NCBI GenBank assembly: GCA_022572685.1 | Contig: JACZVL010000012.1 | Location: 1 to 32,131, forward strand | Source of the DNA: Pseudomonadota bacterium | Lineage (GTDB): Bacteria; Pseudomonadota; Alphaproteobacteria; Kiloniellales; J153 | Direction: 5' to 3' | Length of the DNA stretch: 32,131 nt | Shown here: positions 16,155 through 25,399 of the stretch, piece after piece | Layout: every line of letters starts with the position of its first letter | Numbering within the stretch: the first letter of the stretch is position 1 | Program-made: the position numbers and the translations under genes | Notes under the pieces: generated by a model | What the model was told of the DNA's origin: nothing | Databases searched by the model: none | The model's input: the letters and a program-made list of their open reading frames with translations, nothing else

Positions 16155-17228
16155 ATGAGCGATGACCTTCAGAAGCTGAAAGACGACACCATGTCGGCCG
16201 TGGCGGCGGCCGGCGACATGGCGGCGCTGGAAGCCCTGCGGGTCTCCGCGCTCGGCAAGAAGGGCACCATCACCGGGCGGATGAAGACGCTCGGCGGCCT
16301 CGAACCCGCCGCGCGCAAGGCCGCCGGCCAGGCGCTGAACGAGCTCAAGGGCGCGGTCGCCGAGGCGATCGAGGCGCGCAAGACGGCGCTCGCCGATGCC
16401 GAGCTCGAGGCGCGGCTGGCCGGCGAGCGGCTCGACGTGACCCTGCCGGCGCGGCCCGACGCCAGCGGGCACATCCACCCGATCAGCCAGACCCTGGAGG
16501 AGCTGATCGCCATCTTCGGCGAGATGGGCTTCACCGTCGCCGAGGGCCCGGACATCGAGGACGATTTCCACAACTTCACGGCGCTCAACATCCCGCCCGA
16601 GCACCCGGCGCGCCAGGAGCACGACACCTTCTACCTGCCGGCGCTGGCCGGCGGCAGCCGCATGGTGCTGCGCACCCACACCTCGCCGGTGCAGATCCGC
16701 ACCATGCTCGAGACCGAGCCGCCGATCCGGATCATCGTGCCCGGGCGTACCTTCCGCGCCGATTCGGACGCCACCCACTCGCCCATGTTCCACCAGGTCG
16801 AGGGCCTGGTGGTCGACGAGACGACCCACATGGGCCACCTCAAGGGCACGCTGATCGAGTTCTGCCGCGCCTTCTTCGGGGTCGAGGATCTGCCGGTGCG
16901 GTTCCGGCCCAGCTACTTCCCGTTCACCGAACCGAGCGCCGAGGTCGACATCGGCTGCACCCGCGACGGCGGCCAGCTCAAGATCGGCCACGGCGGCGAC
17001 TGGCTCGAGATCCTGGGCTGCGGCATGGTCCATCCCAAGGTGCTGGAGAACTGCGGCATCGACCCGGCGCGCTACCAGGGTTTCGCCTTCGGCGTGGGGA
17101 TCGAACGCCTCGCCATGCTGAAATACGGCATGCCCGACCTCAGGCCGTTCTACGATTCCGACCTGCGCTGGCTGCGCCACTACGGTTTTGCGCCGCTCGA
17201 GCTGCCCAGCCTGGTGCGCGGACTGTAA
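16155..17228 (+). CDS. pheS: Phenylalanyl-tRNA synthetase alpha subunit
   Basis: 357 residues, complete. An N-terminal coiled-coil arm (about 1-85) precedes the class II catalytic core with [30 protein letters not shown] (motif 2 region) and the C-terminal motif 3 [14 protein letters not shown]. With PheT it forms the alpha2-beta2 enzyme that charges tRNA-Phe. The TAA stop codon shares its last two bases with the terminal inverted repeat of an inserted element, which separates it from pheT by about 275 bp; in most relatives the two genes are nearly adjacent. Confidence 0.97.
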   Translation: MSDDLQKLKDDTMSAVAAAGDMAALEALRVSALGKKGTITGRMKTLGGLEPAARKAAGQALNELKGAVAEAIEARKTALADAELEARLAGERLDVTLPARPDASGHIHPISQTLEELIAIFGEMGFTVAEGPDIEDDFHNFTALNIPPEHPARQEHDTFYLPALAGGSRMVLRTHTSPVQIRTMLETEPPIRIIVPGRTFRADSDATHSPMFHQVEGLVVDETTHMGHLKGTLIEFCRAFFGVEDLPVRFRPSYFPFTEPSAEVDIGCTRDGGQLKIGHGGDWLEILGCGMVHPKVLENCGIDPARYQGFAFGVGIERLAMLKYGMPDLRPFYDSDLRWLRHYGFAPLELPSLVRGL

Positions 17229-17492
17229 TACCAAAGGTCCGGGATAATGACCCATAGAGACGGCTTCCCAAGGTTTTCGGCAAGGAGCGCGTGGCGTGGC
17301 GATGCGGGGCATCGCGAGCCGCGGGCGACGCTGCCCGAAAGCCGTGGGAAGCCGCCTCCTCCGGTCGCGCGGGCGAACCGCCGGAGTGCGTCGGGAAGCC
17401 TTGACGATGCCCCGCATCGCCTGCGGCTCCCCTCCTGCCCGGCGGATCGCCCACGCGATCTCTATGGGTCATTATCCCGGACCTTTGGTATT
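17227..17492. mobile_element. MITE-like element with 34-bp perfect terminal inverted repeats between pheS and pheT
   Basis: Bases 17227-17260 are the exact reverse complement of 17459-17492. If the outermost TA dinucleotides (17229-17230 and 17489-17490) are the target duplication, the element is 262 bp and fits the TA-specific Tc1/mariner-IS630 type. It has no transposase-like frame. Inside are more nested dyads: CGGCTTCCCA (17261-17270) with TGGGAAGCCG (17345-17354), GCGATGC with GCATCGC, and CTCCGG with CCGGAG, so the RNA would be highly folded. It is transcribed with pheS-pheT and its end lies about 12 bp before the pheT ATG. Confidence 0.8.
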
Positions 17493-17503
17493 GGGGCCGT
17501 GCC

Positions 17504-19912
17504 ATGAAGTTCACCCTCAAGTGGCTCAAGGAGCACCTGGAGACCGAGGCTTCGGTCCAGGAGATCACCGACACCCTCACCATGATCGGCCTGGAGCTGG
17601 AATCGGTCGAGGACCGGGCCGCCGAGCTCGCCGCCTTCAAGGTCGCCTACGTCAAGGAGGCGCGCCCGCACCCCAACGCCGACCGGCTCAGCGTCTGCAT
17701 CGTCGACACCGGCGAGGAGGAGGTCCAGGTGGTCTGCGGCGCGCCCAACGCGCGGACCGGCATGAAGGGCGTGTTCGCACCCGCCGGCGCCTACCTCCCG
17801 GGCACCGAGATGGTGCTCAAGCCCGGCGAGATTCGCGGCGAGGCCTCCAACGGCATGCTGGTCTCCGAGCGCGAGATGGGCATTTCCGACGAGCACGAGG
17901 GCATCATCGAGCTGCCGGAAGACGCCGTCGTGGGCACCCCTTTCGCCGAGCTGCTGGGGCTCGACGACCCGGTGATCGACATCGCGATCACGCCCAACCG
18001 CGGCGACTGCCTGGGGGTGCGCGGCATCGCCCGCGACCTGGCCGCGGCCGGCCTGGGGACGCTCAAGCCGTTCGACGCCGCGCCCGTGCCCGGCAGCTTC
18101 GACAGCCCGATCGCCTGGAAGCGCGACCTGCCGGCAGACGCCCAGGACGCCTGCCCCTTTGTCGCCGGGCGCTATTTCCGCAACATCAAGAACGGCCCCA
18201 GCCCGGCCTGGATGCAGGCGCGCCTGCGCGCCATCGGGCTACGGCCGATTTCGGCGCTGGTCGACATCACCAACTACGTCACTTACGACCTGGGCCGGCC
18301 GCTCCACGTCTTCGACGCCGACAAGGTGAACGGCGATCCGACCATGCGCATGGCGCGCGCCGGCGAGGAGATCCTGGCGCTCGACGGCGAGAGCTACCAG
18401 CTCGACCCCGACATGGTGGTGATCGCCGACCAGGGCGGCCCGGAGGGCATCGCCGGGGTCATGGGCGGCGCGCGGTCGGGCTGCACCGCGGACACCACCA
18501 ACGTGTTCCTCGAGGTCGCCCTGTTCGAGCCGGTGCGGGTCGCCGCCACCGGGCGCAAGCTCGGCATCCTGTCCGACGCCCGCTACCGCTTCGAGCGCGG
18601 CCTCGACCCGCAGTCCGCGGTCTGGGGCGTCGAGGTGGCCGCGCGCCTGGTGCGGGAGTTCTGCGGCGGCGAGGCCAGCTTTGTCGTCAGCGCCGGCGAG
18701 CTGCCCAGCACCCGGCGCGTGATCGAGCACCGCACCGCCCGGGTCGCCCGCTTGGGCGGCGTCGAGGTGGCGACGGAAGAGCAGATCCGGATCCTGATCG
18801 CCCTCGGCTTCGAGGTCGCCGGCAGCGGTGACATTCTGCGGGTCACCGTGCCCGGCTGGCGCAACGACGTCGAGGGCGAGGCCTGCATCGTCGAGGAGGT
18901 GCTGCGCATCCACGGCTTCGACCATATCCCCACGGTCATGCTCGACCGCGAGCATCACCTGCCCCACGCGGTGCTGACCGCGGCGCAGCGGCGGGTTTCC
19001 CTGGCGCGGACGGCGCTCGCCCGGCGCGGCCTCGAGGAGGCGGTGACCTTCTCCTTCATCTCCGGCCGCCAGGCCGAGCTGTTCGGCGGCGGCGGCGCGG
19101 ATTTACGCCTGGTCAACCCGATCAGCAGCGACCTCGACGTGATGCGGCCCTCGGTGCTGCCGGGGCTGCTGGCGGCGGCGGCGCGCAACGCCGACCGCGG
19201 CTTCGACGATCTCGGCCTGTTCGAGGTCGGCCCGCAGTACGCCGACGAGACGCCCGAGGGCCAGGCCCGGGTCGCGGCCGGCCTGCGCGCCGGCAACGCC
19301 AGCCCGCGCCACTGGGCGGTGCCCGCGCGCGGCGCCGACGCCTATGACGCCAAGGGCGACGCCCTGGCCGCGCTCAAGGCCTGCAACGCGCCGGTCGACA
19401 AGCTCCAGGTCACCGCCGACGCGCCCCCGTGGTACCACCCGGGGCGCTCGGGTACCTTCCGCCTGGGCCCCAAGGTGCTGGCCCATTTCGGCGAGCTGCA
19501 CCCGCGGGTGCTCCGCGGCTTCGAGCTGCGTGGGCCGGCCGCCGGCTTCGAGGTGTTCCTCGACAACATCCCCCTGCCCAAGGCCAAGAAGGAGGGCGGC
19601 AAGCTGCGCCCGGCGCTCGAGCTCGCGCCGCTGCACGCGGTGTTGCGCGACTTCGCCTTCGTGGTCGACGCGGAGGTGACCGCCGCGCAGGTCCTGCGCG
19701 CCGCGAGAAGCGCCGACAAGGCGCTGATTGCCGGGGTCGAGCTGTTCGACGTCTACGCCGGCAAGGGCATCGCGGACGGCAAGAAGTCCCTCGCCATCGC
19801 GGTCACCCTGCAGCCCACCAAAAAGACCATGACCGACGCCGAAATCGACGCCGTGGCCAAGAAGATCGTGGCCCAGGTGAACAAGGCGACCGGCGGGGTG
19901 CTCAGGGGGTAA
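17504..19912 (+). CDS. pheT: Phenylalanyl-tRNA synthetase beta subunit
   Basis: 802 residues, full length. Domains in order: N-terminal B1 with an EMAP-type tRNA-binding fold (about 40-150), the B3/B4 editing domain (about 210-380), B5 (about 400-475), a catalytic-like core and a C-terminal FDX-ACB anticodon-binding domain (about 705-802). PheT holds tRNA-Phe and edits mischarged tyrosine. The ribosome-binding site is poor (TTGGGG, GCC before ATG), and the region just upstream was replaced by the end of the inserted element, so translation of pheT could be affected. Confidence 0.97.
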   Translation: MKFTLKWLKEHLETEASVQEITDTLTMIGLELESVEDRAAELAAFKVAYVKEARPHPNADRLSVCIVDTGEEEVQVVCGAPNARTGMKGVFAPAGAYLPGTEMVLKPGEIRGEASNGMLVSEREMGISDEHEGIIELPEDAVVGTPFAELLGLDDPVIDIAITPNRGDCLGVRGIARDLAAAGLGTLKPFDAAPVPGSFDSPIAWKRDLPADAQDACPFVAGRYFRNIKNGPSPAWMQARLRAIGLRPISALVDITNYVTYDLGRPLHVFDADKVNGDPTMRMARAGEEILALDGESYQLDPDMVVIADQGGPEGIAGVMGGARSGCTADTTNVFLEVALFEPVRVAATGRKLGILSDARYRFERGLDPQSAVWGVEVAARLVREFCGGEASFVVSAGELPSTRRVIEHRTARVARLGGVEVATEEQIRILIALGFEVAGSGDILRVTVPGWRNDVEGEACIVEEVLRIHGFDHIPTVMLDREHHLPHAVLTAAQRRVSLARTALARRGLEEAVTFSFISGRQAELFGGGGADLRLVNPISSDLDVMRPSVLPGLLAAAARNADRGFDDLGLFEVGPQYADETPEGQARVAAGLRAGNASPRHWAVPARGADAYDAKGDALAALKACNAPVDKLQVTADAPPWYHPGRSGTFRLGPKVLAHFGELHPRVLRGFELRGPAAGFEVFLDNIPLPKAKKEGGKLRPALELAPLHAVLRDFAFVVDAEVTAAQVLRAARSADKALIAGVELFDVYAGKGIADGKKSLAIAVTLQPTKKTMTDAEIDAVAKKIVAQVNKATGGVLRG

Positions 19913-19966
19913 CTGCTCCCAAACCATCCGCAGCCTCGGCCCCGAAAAGGTACGAAATCCTGTATT

Positions 19967-20018
19967 TATGTCAAACTTTGCTATCAATATTTGACATAAC
20001 CTAGCGCGCCCGTAATAT
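19967..20018 (+). promoter_or_regulatory. Promoter and operator of the parDE operon
   Basis: TATGTCAAA (19967-19975) and TTTGACATA (19990-19998) form a perfect 9-bp inverted repeat with a 14-bp spacer. The right arm contains TTGACA (19991-19996), which with TAATAT (20013-20018) at 16-bp spacing makes a good sigma-70 promoter. A repressor bound to the dyad would block RNA polymerase, as expected for autoregulation by ParD or ParDE. Confidence 0.7.
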
Positions 20019-20041
20019 GGGCGGGCCAGGAGGATTTCGGG

Positions 20042-20290
20042 ATGAACTTCAGTTTGACGCCGAGTCTGGAGCAGTTCGTGCGGGACCGCGCCGCTTCCGG
20101 CGATTACAACAATGCCAGCGAGGTGGTGCGCGACGCGATCCGGTTGCTCAAGCGTGCCGAAGAGCGGCGCGCCTTGAAAATGGACCGCCTGCGCGCCGCC
20201 ATCCGCCAAGGCGATGAGGCGCTCGCAATAGGAGAATTCACCGACCTGGATTCGGACCGGGAGTTGGACGAATTCTTTGCCGAACTCTAA
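20042..20290 (+). CDS. parD: ParD-family antitoxin
   Basis: 82 residues after an AGGAGG ribosome-binding site. The N-terminus (MNFSLTPSLEQFVRDRAASG) and DYNNASEVVRDAIRLLKRAE form the ribbon-helix-helix DNA-binding domain; the acidic C-terminal tail (DLDSDRELDEFFAEL) should wrap the toxin. It neutralises ParE and represses its own promoter. The stop codon overlaps the start of parE by 14 nt. Local base composition is less GC-rich than the flanking housekeeping genes, consistent with acquisition by transfer. Confidence 0.92.
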   Translation: MNFSLTPSLEQFVRDRAASGDYNNASEVVRDAIRLLKRAEERRALKMDRLRAAIRQGDEALAIGEFTDLDSDRELDEFFAEL

Positions 20291-20591
20291 GAAACTCCGC
20301 ATTTCCGAGCCCGCCAAGCGCGATCTCGAAGGGATAGGCGAATATACGCGGGCTGAGTGGGGGGCCGCGCAAAAACGGAAATACCTTGGTCAAATCAAGG
20401 ACGGCTTCAAGGCGGTTCGGGATGTGCCCGGTATCGGCGTCCAACGCGATGATATCCGCAAGGGGCTGCGCGCCCATCCGGTCCGAAAGCACGTCATCTT
20501 CTACAGTGAAACGAAAACCGAGTTGACGATCGTCCGCGTTCTTCACGAGAGCATGAGCCCGGAATTGCGCCTTCAGTCTAAGCGCGGGTAG
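20277..20591 (+). CDS. parE: ParE-family toxin
   Basis: 104 residues starting at TTG 20277 inside the end of parD, so translation is coupled. The fold is the RelE/ParE type: LRISEPAKRDLEGIGEYTRAEWG at the N-terminus (shown in part) and RKHVIFYSETKTELTIVRVLH towards the C-terminus. ParE toxins poison DNA gyrase; RelE relatives cut mRNA. The sequence favours ParE because of the ParD partner and the overall pattern, but the target cannot be proven from sequence. Confidence 0.9.
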   Translation: MPNSKKLRISEPAKRDLEGIGEYTRAEWGAAQKRKYLGQIKDGFKAVRDVPGIGVQRDDIRKGLRAHPVRKHVIFYSETKTELTIVRVLHESMSPELRLQSKRG

Positions 20592-20604
20592 ACGCCTGAC
20601 GGCA

Positions 20605-21201
20605 TCACCCCCAGTCCACCTTCAGCTTGGGCCACTTGGCCGGCCAGTCCTTTGACTCCAGCCGCGCGCGGTAGGCCGCCAGCCGATGCTTGTGCGTCCG
20701 CGCGTGCGGGGTCGGCCGGACCACGAGGCCGAGGAGATCCTCGGTGCCGAGCGGCGCCAGCAGCTCCGGGCCGCCGCCGTCGTTCAGGCGCAGCGCGACC
20801 GCGGTCGGGGTCTCGAGCCAATGGGCCAGGGCGTCGGCGCTGGAGCCGTAGGGCGCATCGCCGTTCCTCAGGTGCATGCGCGCCTGGTTCTTGACCGACC
20901 AGGGCAGGCCGGGCAGGAGGTCGTCCAGGCGCCGCTCCAGGGCCGCCTCCGCGGCCGGGTCGAGCGTCTCGGGATCGAAATAAATCACGTCGATATCGTC
21001 CAGCGGCGTGCGCGCGGCGGTGCCGTGCAGCCGGTCCCAGACCGCCCCGCGCAGGAACCCGGCGCCGATCCAGGCGTCGGGCAGGCCGAGCCCGGCGACG
21101 GCGGTGAGCGCCGCCATCATCCAGGCGTCCGCCGCCACCAGCGCCAGGATGCCGCGTTCGCTCGATAGCCGGTCGTCGGTCAAGGGGGCCATGGGGGTCA
21201 T
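20605..21201 (-). CDS. Nucleotidyltransferase-like protein (DUF925/COG3575)
   Basis: About 198 residues from ATG 21201; GTG 21213 and ATG 21192 are alternatives and none has a clear ribosome-binding site. The region GAGFLRGAVWDRLHG, then PLDDIDVIYFDPE, matches the nucleotidyltransferase-like DUF925 family, with the Asp pair of DIDV as probable metal ligands. A second conserved stretch is WSVKNQARMH. Members are widespread but biochemically uncharacterised. The gene is convergent with parE, ending 13 bp from it. Confidence 0.8.
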   Translation of the reverse strand: MTPMAPLTDDRLSSERGILALVAADAWMMAALTAVAGLGLPDAWIGAGFLRGAVWDRLHGTAARTPLDDIDVIYFDPETLDPAAEAALERRLDDLLPGLPWSVKNQARMHLRNGDAPYGSSADALAHWLETPTAVALRLNDGGGPELLAPLGTEDLLGLVVRPTPHARTHKHRLAAYRARLESKDWPAKWPKLKVDWG

Positions 21202-21324
21202 GACAGTCGCCACAACAGCCGTGAGGGTCCGGAACGAGGCGGTAGCTTACCTGCTTTGCGCCTTCGCCCTCCATGGGATATCTTGGCCGCCGGTTCGAGA
21301 TCGCGAATTTCACGAGTTGGAGCC

Positions 21325-21531
21325 ATGAAACGGGAGTTCAAGGCGAGCCTCTGGCACGAGGACGGCTGGGTGATCGCCCAGTGCCTCGAAGTGGACGTGG
21401 CCAGCCAGGGCCGCAGCGAAGAAGAGGCCCTGGCCAACCTCCAAGAGGCCCTCGCCCTGCACTTCGAGGCGCCGCGGGCGACGGAGACTCCCAGAATTCG
21501 ACCCATCGAGGTCGAGGTCAGTGCCACTTAG
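21325..21531 (+). CDS. hicB: HicB-like antitoxin
   Basis: 68 residues from ATG 21325 (GGAG five bases upstream). It has the partial RNase H-like HicB fold: MKREFKASLWHEDGWVIAQC, then LEVDVASQGRSEEEALANLQ and EALALHF. No C-terminal DNA-binding domain is present, so this is the short form. It should bind and block HicA. The gene overlaps hicA by 11 nt. Confidence 0.88.
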   Translation: MKREFKASLWHEDGWVIAQCLEVDVASQGRSEEEALANLQEALALHFEAPRATETPRIRPIEVEVSAT

Positions 21532-21742
21532 GCCGCTTGCCTATCGCGAGGTAAGACGGAAACTGCTGGCGGCGGGCTTCTCTGAAGTCTCGCGAAGAGG
21601 CAGTCATGTAAAATTCGCAATGACTGCTTCCGAGGGGACGCGGACCGTCATCGTGCCCGACCATCGCGAAGTCGCAATCGGGACCCTGCGCAGCATCTTG
21701 CGGCAGGCCGGCCTAACACCCAACGAGTTCGACGCGCTGTAA
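21521..21742 (+). CDS. hicA: HicA-like mRNA interferase toxin
   Basis: 73 residues starting at GTG 21521, overlapping the end of hicB. The protein has the double-stranded RNA-binding-like fold of HicA: PLAYREVRRKLLAAGFSEVS, then RRGSHVKF with the catalytic His, and a C-terminal PDHREVAIGTLRSILRQAG. HicA cleaves mRNA and is held inactive by HicB. The order antitoxin-toxin (hicB first) is a known minority arrangement. Confidence 0.9.
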   Translation: MPLRPLAYREVRRKLLAAGFSEVSRRGSHVKFAMTASEGTRTVIVPDHREVAIGTLRSILRQAGLTPNEFDAL

Positions 21743-21802
21743 CTCCCCCCCCGTGCAATCCCTTGGCGCACCTCCCTCCCGGTGCTATAGCCAGCCTCGC
21801 CC

Positions 21803-23608
21803 ATGACCGACCGCAGCCACATCCGCAACTTCGCGATCATCGCCCATATCGACCACGGGAAATCGACCCTGGCCGACCGGCTGATCCAGCTCTGCGGCGG
21901 GCTGCCCGAGCGCGAGATGCGGGAGCAGGTGCTCGATTCCATGGACCTCGAGCGCGAGCGCGGCATCACCATCAAGGCCCAGACCGTGCGCCTCGACTAT
22001 AAGGCCCGGGACGGCGAGACTTACGTGCTCAACCTGATCGACACTCCCGGGCACGTCGACTTCTCCTACGAGGTCAGCCGCTCGCTGGCGGCCTGCGAGG
22101 GCTCGCTGCTGCTGGTCGACGCCAGCCAGGGGGTCGAGGCCCAGACGCTGGCCAACGTCTACCTGGCGCTCGACGCCGACCACGAGATCGTGCCGGTGCT
22201 CAACAAGGTCGACCTGGCCTCCGCCGAGCCCGAGCGCATCCGGGCGCAGATCGAGGAGGTGATCGGCCTCGACGCCTCCGACGCGCTCGAGATCTCGGCC
22301 AAGACCGGCCAGGGCGTGCCCGAGGTGTTGGAGGCCCTGGTCGCCCGCCTGCCGCCGCCGCCCACGGGCGACGCGGCGGCGCCGCTCGCGGCGCTTCTGG
22401 TCGACAGCCGGTACGACGCCTATCTGGGCGTGATCGTGCTGGTCCGGGTCATGGACGGCACGCTCAAGGCCGGCATGAAGGTGCGCATGATGGGCAGCGG
22501 CGCCCGCCACCTGATCGACCGGGTCGGCGTGTTCACCCCCAAGATGACCGAGGTCGCCGCGCTCGGCCCCGGCGAGATCGGCTATCTGACCGCCAGCATC
22601 AAGTCGGTCGCCGATTGCGAGGTCGGCGACACCCTCACCGAGGAGCGGCGCCCGACGGCCACGGCCCTGGCCGGCTTCGCGCCCTCGGTGCCGGTGGTGT
22701 TCTGCGGCCTGTTCCCAACCGACGCCAACGACTACGAGGACCTGCGCGATTCCCTCGCCAAGCTGGCGCTCAACGATTCCAGCTTCCTCTTTGAAGCCGA
22801 GTCCTCGGCGGCGCTCGGCTTCGGCTTCCGCTGCGGCTTTTTAGGCCTGCTGCACCTGGAGATCGTGCAGGAGCGGCTGACCCGCGAGTTCGACCTGGAT
22901 CTCATCACCACCGCGCCCAGCGTGGTCTACCGCGTCACGCTCAACAACGGCGAGACCCGGGAGCTGCACAATCCCACCGACATGCCCGATCCGGTCCGCA
23001 TCGCGTCCATCGCCGAGCCCTGGATCAAGGCCACCATCATGGTGCCCGACGAATTCCTCGGCGCGGTGCTCAAGCTCTGCGAGGACCGGCGCGGCGAGCA
23101 GATCGAGCTGACCTATGCCGGGAGCCGCGCCATGGTGGTCTACCGCCTGCCGCTGAACGAGGTGGTGTTCGACTTCTACGACCGGCTCAAATCGGTATCG
23201 CGCGGCTACGCCAGCTTCGACTACCAGCTCGAGGGCTACCACCAGGGCGACCTGGTCAAGGTCTCGATCCTGGTCAACGGCGAGCCGGTGGATTCGCTCT
23301 CGCTGATCGTGCACCGCTCCCAGGCCGACCCGCGCGGCCGGGCGCTGTGCGAGCGGCTCAAGGAGCTGATCCCGCGCCAGCTGTTCAAGATCGCGATCCA
23401 GGCGGCGATCGGCGGCAAGGTGATCGCGCGCGAGACCGTGAGCGCGCTGCGCAAGGATGTCACCGCCAAGTGCTACGGCGGCGATGTCACGCGCAAACGC
23501 AAGCTGCTGGACAAGCAGAAGAAGGGCAAGAAGCGCATGCGCCAGTTCGGCAACGTCGAGATCCCCCAGTCCGCGTTTTTGGCCGCCCTCAAGATGCCCG
23601 ACGAGTGA
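21803..23608 (+). CDS. lepA: Elongation factor 4 (LepA)
   Basis: 601 residues, full length. The GTPase domain has [10 protein letters not shown] (P-loop), the switch region with [27 protein letters not shown] and NKVDL; domains II and III/V follow, and the LepA-specific C-terminal domain ends [16 protein letters not shown]. It binds ribosomes and is implicated in back-translocation or initiation quality. It is a single gene here, 60 bp after hicA and convergent with the AraC gene. Confidence 0.97.
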   Translation: MTDRSHIRNFAIIAHIDHGKSTLADRLIQLCGGLPEREMREQVLDSMDLERERGITIKAQTVRLDYKARDGETYVLNLIDTPGHVDFSYEVSRSLAACEGSLLLVDASQGVEAQTLANVYLALDADHEIVPVLNKVDLASAEPERIRAQIEEVIGLDASDALEISAKTGQGVPEVLEALVARLPPPPTGDAAAPLAALLVDSRYDAYLGVIVLVRVMDGTLKAGMKVRMMGSGARHLIDRVGVFTPKMTEVAALGPGEIGYLTASIKSVADCEVGDTLTEERRPTATALAGFAPSVPVVFCGLFPTDANDYEDLRDSLAKLALNDSSFLFEAESSAALGFGFRCGFLGLLHLEIVQERLTREFDLDLITTAPSVVYRVTLNNGETRELHNPTDMPDPVRIASIAEPWIKATIMVPDEFLGAVLKLCEDRRGEQIELTYAGSRAMVVYRLPLNEVVFDFYDRLKSVSRGYASFDYQLEGYHQGDLVKVSILVNGEPVDSLSLIVHRSQADPRGRALCERLKELIPRQLFKIAIQAAIGGKVIARETVSALRKDVTAKCYGGDVTRKRKLLDKQKKGKKRMRQFGNVEIPQSAFLAALKMPDE

Positions 23609-23626
23609 GCCGAACCCGGCGCGCGC

Positions 23627-24634
23627 TCAAGCCCCCTCGCCCGCCCCTTGGCCCGCGGCCTCGCCCGCGGGCTCCGGTTCCGTCCCGCGGCTCGCGCCCT
23701 GGCGGTAGCCGGCCGGGTCGACGCCGTATCTGGCCTTGAAGGCGCGCGAGAAGTTGCTGCGGCTGCGGTAGCCGATCTTGCCCGCGATGGTCTTGACCGG
23801 CAGCCCCGTGGTCGCCAGGAAATGGGCCGCATGGCGGAGCCGGCTCTCGGTCAGGAAGCCGTGGGGCGATTGTCCGAAGGCCTGGGTGAAATGGGCCGAG
23901 AAGGCCGAGCGGCTCATGCCGGCGAGCGCCGCCAGGTCCTCGACGCTGTGGCCGCGCTCGGGCTGGCCCAGCATGGCCTCGACCGCGGCCCCGAGCTTCG
24001 GGTTCTCGGCCACGCACAGCCACGGCAGGCGCCGGTCCTGGCGCCCGGCCAGGCGGCGCAGCACGTAGATCAGGCACTGCTTCATCAGCATTCCCGCCAG
24101 CGCCTTGGTGCCGAGCGCCGGCGCGGAGAGCTCGGCCAGCAGCGTCTGGAAGCTGTGGTGGATCGGGTGCCCGGCACCGAAGGCCTCGACGATCGGCCGG
24201 TCGAGCGAGTCGAAGATCCCGGTCTCGGCGCCGTAGGTCGCCCGGATGCGGCCGCAGGCCACGACGATCTCCGGCACGCCGCTTCCCGCGGTCAGCCAGC
24301 GCAGGCCCTCGGGCAGGGGCAGGCATTCGGCCTCCTCGCCCCGGCTGGCTCGGCGCGCGTTCGGCGCCGAAATTCGCTGCGCCATGCCGCGCGGCACGAT
24401 GATGATGGTGTCCGGCGCGAACGCGAAATGCTGGCCGCGGCCGATCTCGATGGTGCCGCGGCCGGCGAGCACGTAGTGCACCGTGACGAAGCCGAGCTGG
24501 TCCAGGTCCATGCGCCAGCCGGCGCGCACCTCGCAGATGGCGAAGGGCTCGACCGTAACATTAAAGGCCGAAAGCAGCCGCTCGATGCCGGCCATGAGCA
24601 GTTCCCCGGATAGTCGATTTTCCGCTTCCGCCAT
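23627..24634 (-). CDS. AraC-family transcriptional regulator
   Basis: 335 residues from ATG 24634; ATG 24595 (MAGIERLLSAFNVT) is a real alternative with GGGGA seven bases before it. The N-terminal part (about 20-200) is a cupin ligand-binding domain of the AraC_binding type that opens many regulators (AFNVTVEPFAICEVRAGW, then the HYVLAGRGTIEIG sensor strand). The C-terminal 100 residues carry two helix-turn-helix motifs: SVEDLAALAGMSRSAFSAHF and LPVKTIAGKIGYRSRSNFSR, ending in the AraC signature FKARYGVDPAGYR. It is divergent from the IS-truncated His-rich gene, its likely former target. Confidence 0.92.
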   Translation of the reverse strand: MAEAENRLSGELLMAGIERLLSAFNVTVEPFAICEVRAGWRMDLDQLGFVTVHYVLAGRGTIEIGRGQHFAFAPDTIIIVPRGMAQRISAPNARRASRGEEAECLPLPEGLRWLTAGSGVPEIVVACGRIRATYGAETGIFDSLDRPIVEAFGAGHPIHHSFQTLLAELSAPALGTKALAGMLMKQCLIYVLRRLAGRQDRRLPWLCVAENPKLGAAVEAMLGQPERGHSVEDLAALAGMSRSAFSAHFTQAFGQSPHGFLTESRLRHAAHFLATTGLPVKTIAGKIGYRSRSNFSRAFKARYGVDPAGYRQGASRGTEPEPAGEAAGQGAGEGA

Positions 24635-24801
24635 CCTGCCCCAAAGCAGCCCTCCGCGGGGCTGCCGGTCACAGCATTGTGAAGCGGCCGGGATTGGACG
24701 CAGGGGCACGGATTCCGGACCAAATGAGACCGCCCGCCGGCCTAGGTTGCGGCATGACCCATATGATTCTGGGCCGATTCCGCCACCGGAGGAGATATCC
24801 C

Positions 24802-24949
24802 ATGTGCAACCATCACGACCATGACCATCACGACCATGACGATGCCGGCCATGACCATCACGACAGAAGCGTGGACCGCCGTTCGTTCCTGAAGACCGGC
24901 GCCGCCGCCGGCGCGGCCGCCGCGGTCGCGACCACGGCCACGACGGCTA
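24802..24949 (+). pseudogene. His-rich Tat-signal protein truncated by IS630
   Basis: ATG 24802 follows a perfect GGAGGAG. The product begins with a His/Asp-rich stretch (MCNHHDHDHHDHDDAGHDHH), likely metal-binding, then a twin-arginine signal DRRSFLKTGAAAGAAAA. After about 49 residues the coding sequence meets the left end of the IS and stops at a TGA inside it (24967). The missing part does not resume beyond the IS, where a different gene on the opposite strand begins, so DNA was lost. Many alphaproteobacterial proteins with such N-termini are periplasmic oxidoreductases or hydrolases, but the family cannot be identified from this fragment. Confidence 0.75.
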
Positions 24950-25030
24950 GAGCACTTCCGGTTGGTTGAGAGTCGAATTTTGCTTTACGAGAGAGTTTCA
25001 TCCTGATTCAAGGTATCAGGAGGAACGATC

Positions 25031-25399
25031 ATGGCATTGTCATTAGATTTGCGTCGTCGAATTGTTGATTTGGTTGGTTCGGGGGTTTCCCGTCGCGAGG
25101 CTGCGCGACGTTTTCAGGTCAGCGCCAGTTCGGCTATTCGTTTTGCCAAGCAGAATGCCGAGGTGGGGCATGTTGGTGTCAAGAAACGCAAGCATCGCAG
25201 GAGCCGGCTCGATCCCTTTGGCGAAGCCATCATGAGTTGGATCGCCGAGCAGCCTGATCTGACGCTTCAGGAGCTGTCCGAGCGCCTTGGCGCCGAGCAT
25301 GCCCTGAGGGTTCCGCTCTCGACACTCGATGACTGGCTCCGCGCCAACAAGATCAGCTATAAAAAAAACCGCACACGCCACGGAACAGGGACGCCGTGA
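25031..25399 (+). CDS. IS630 transposase, N-terminal frame
   Basis: 122 residues read in frame 1 after an AGGAGG ribosome-binding site. It contains the helix-turn-helix DNA-binding domain (LRRRIVDLVGSGVSRREAAR and RFQVSASSAIRFAKQ). The frame runs into a run of eight A at 25361-25368. If one A is skipped there, the product continues as KKTAHATEQGRRD into the catalytic frame, giving one transposase of about 320 residues. Without the shift a short DNA-binding protein is made. Confidence 0.9.
   Translation: MALSLDLRRRIVDLVGSGVSRREAARRFQVSASSAIRFAKQNAEVGHVGVKKRKHRRSRLDPFGEAIMSWIAEQPDLTLQELSERLGAEHALRVPLSTLDDWLRANKISYKKNRTRHGTGTP

Noticed and set aside
15345-17417. A 690-residue minus-strand frame over rpmI, rplT and pheS
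   Set aside because: Antisense of conserved translation genes; no ribosome-binding site or family.
20042-21742. Two toxin-antitoxin pairs considered as a defence island or prophage edge
   Set aside because: No integrase, phage structural or restriction genes, and no attachment-site duplication seen; parDE and hicBA stand alone among housekeeping genes.
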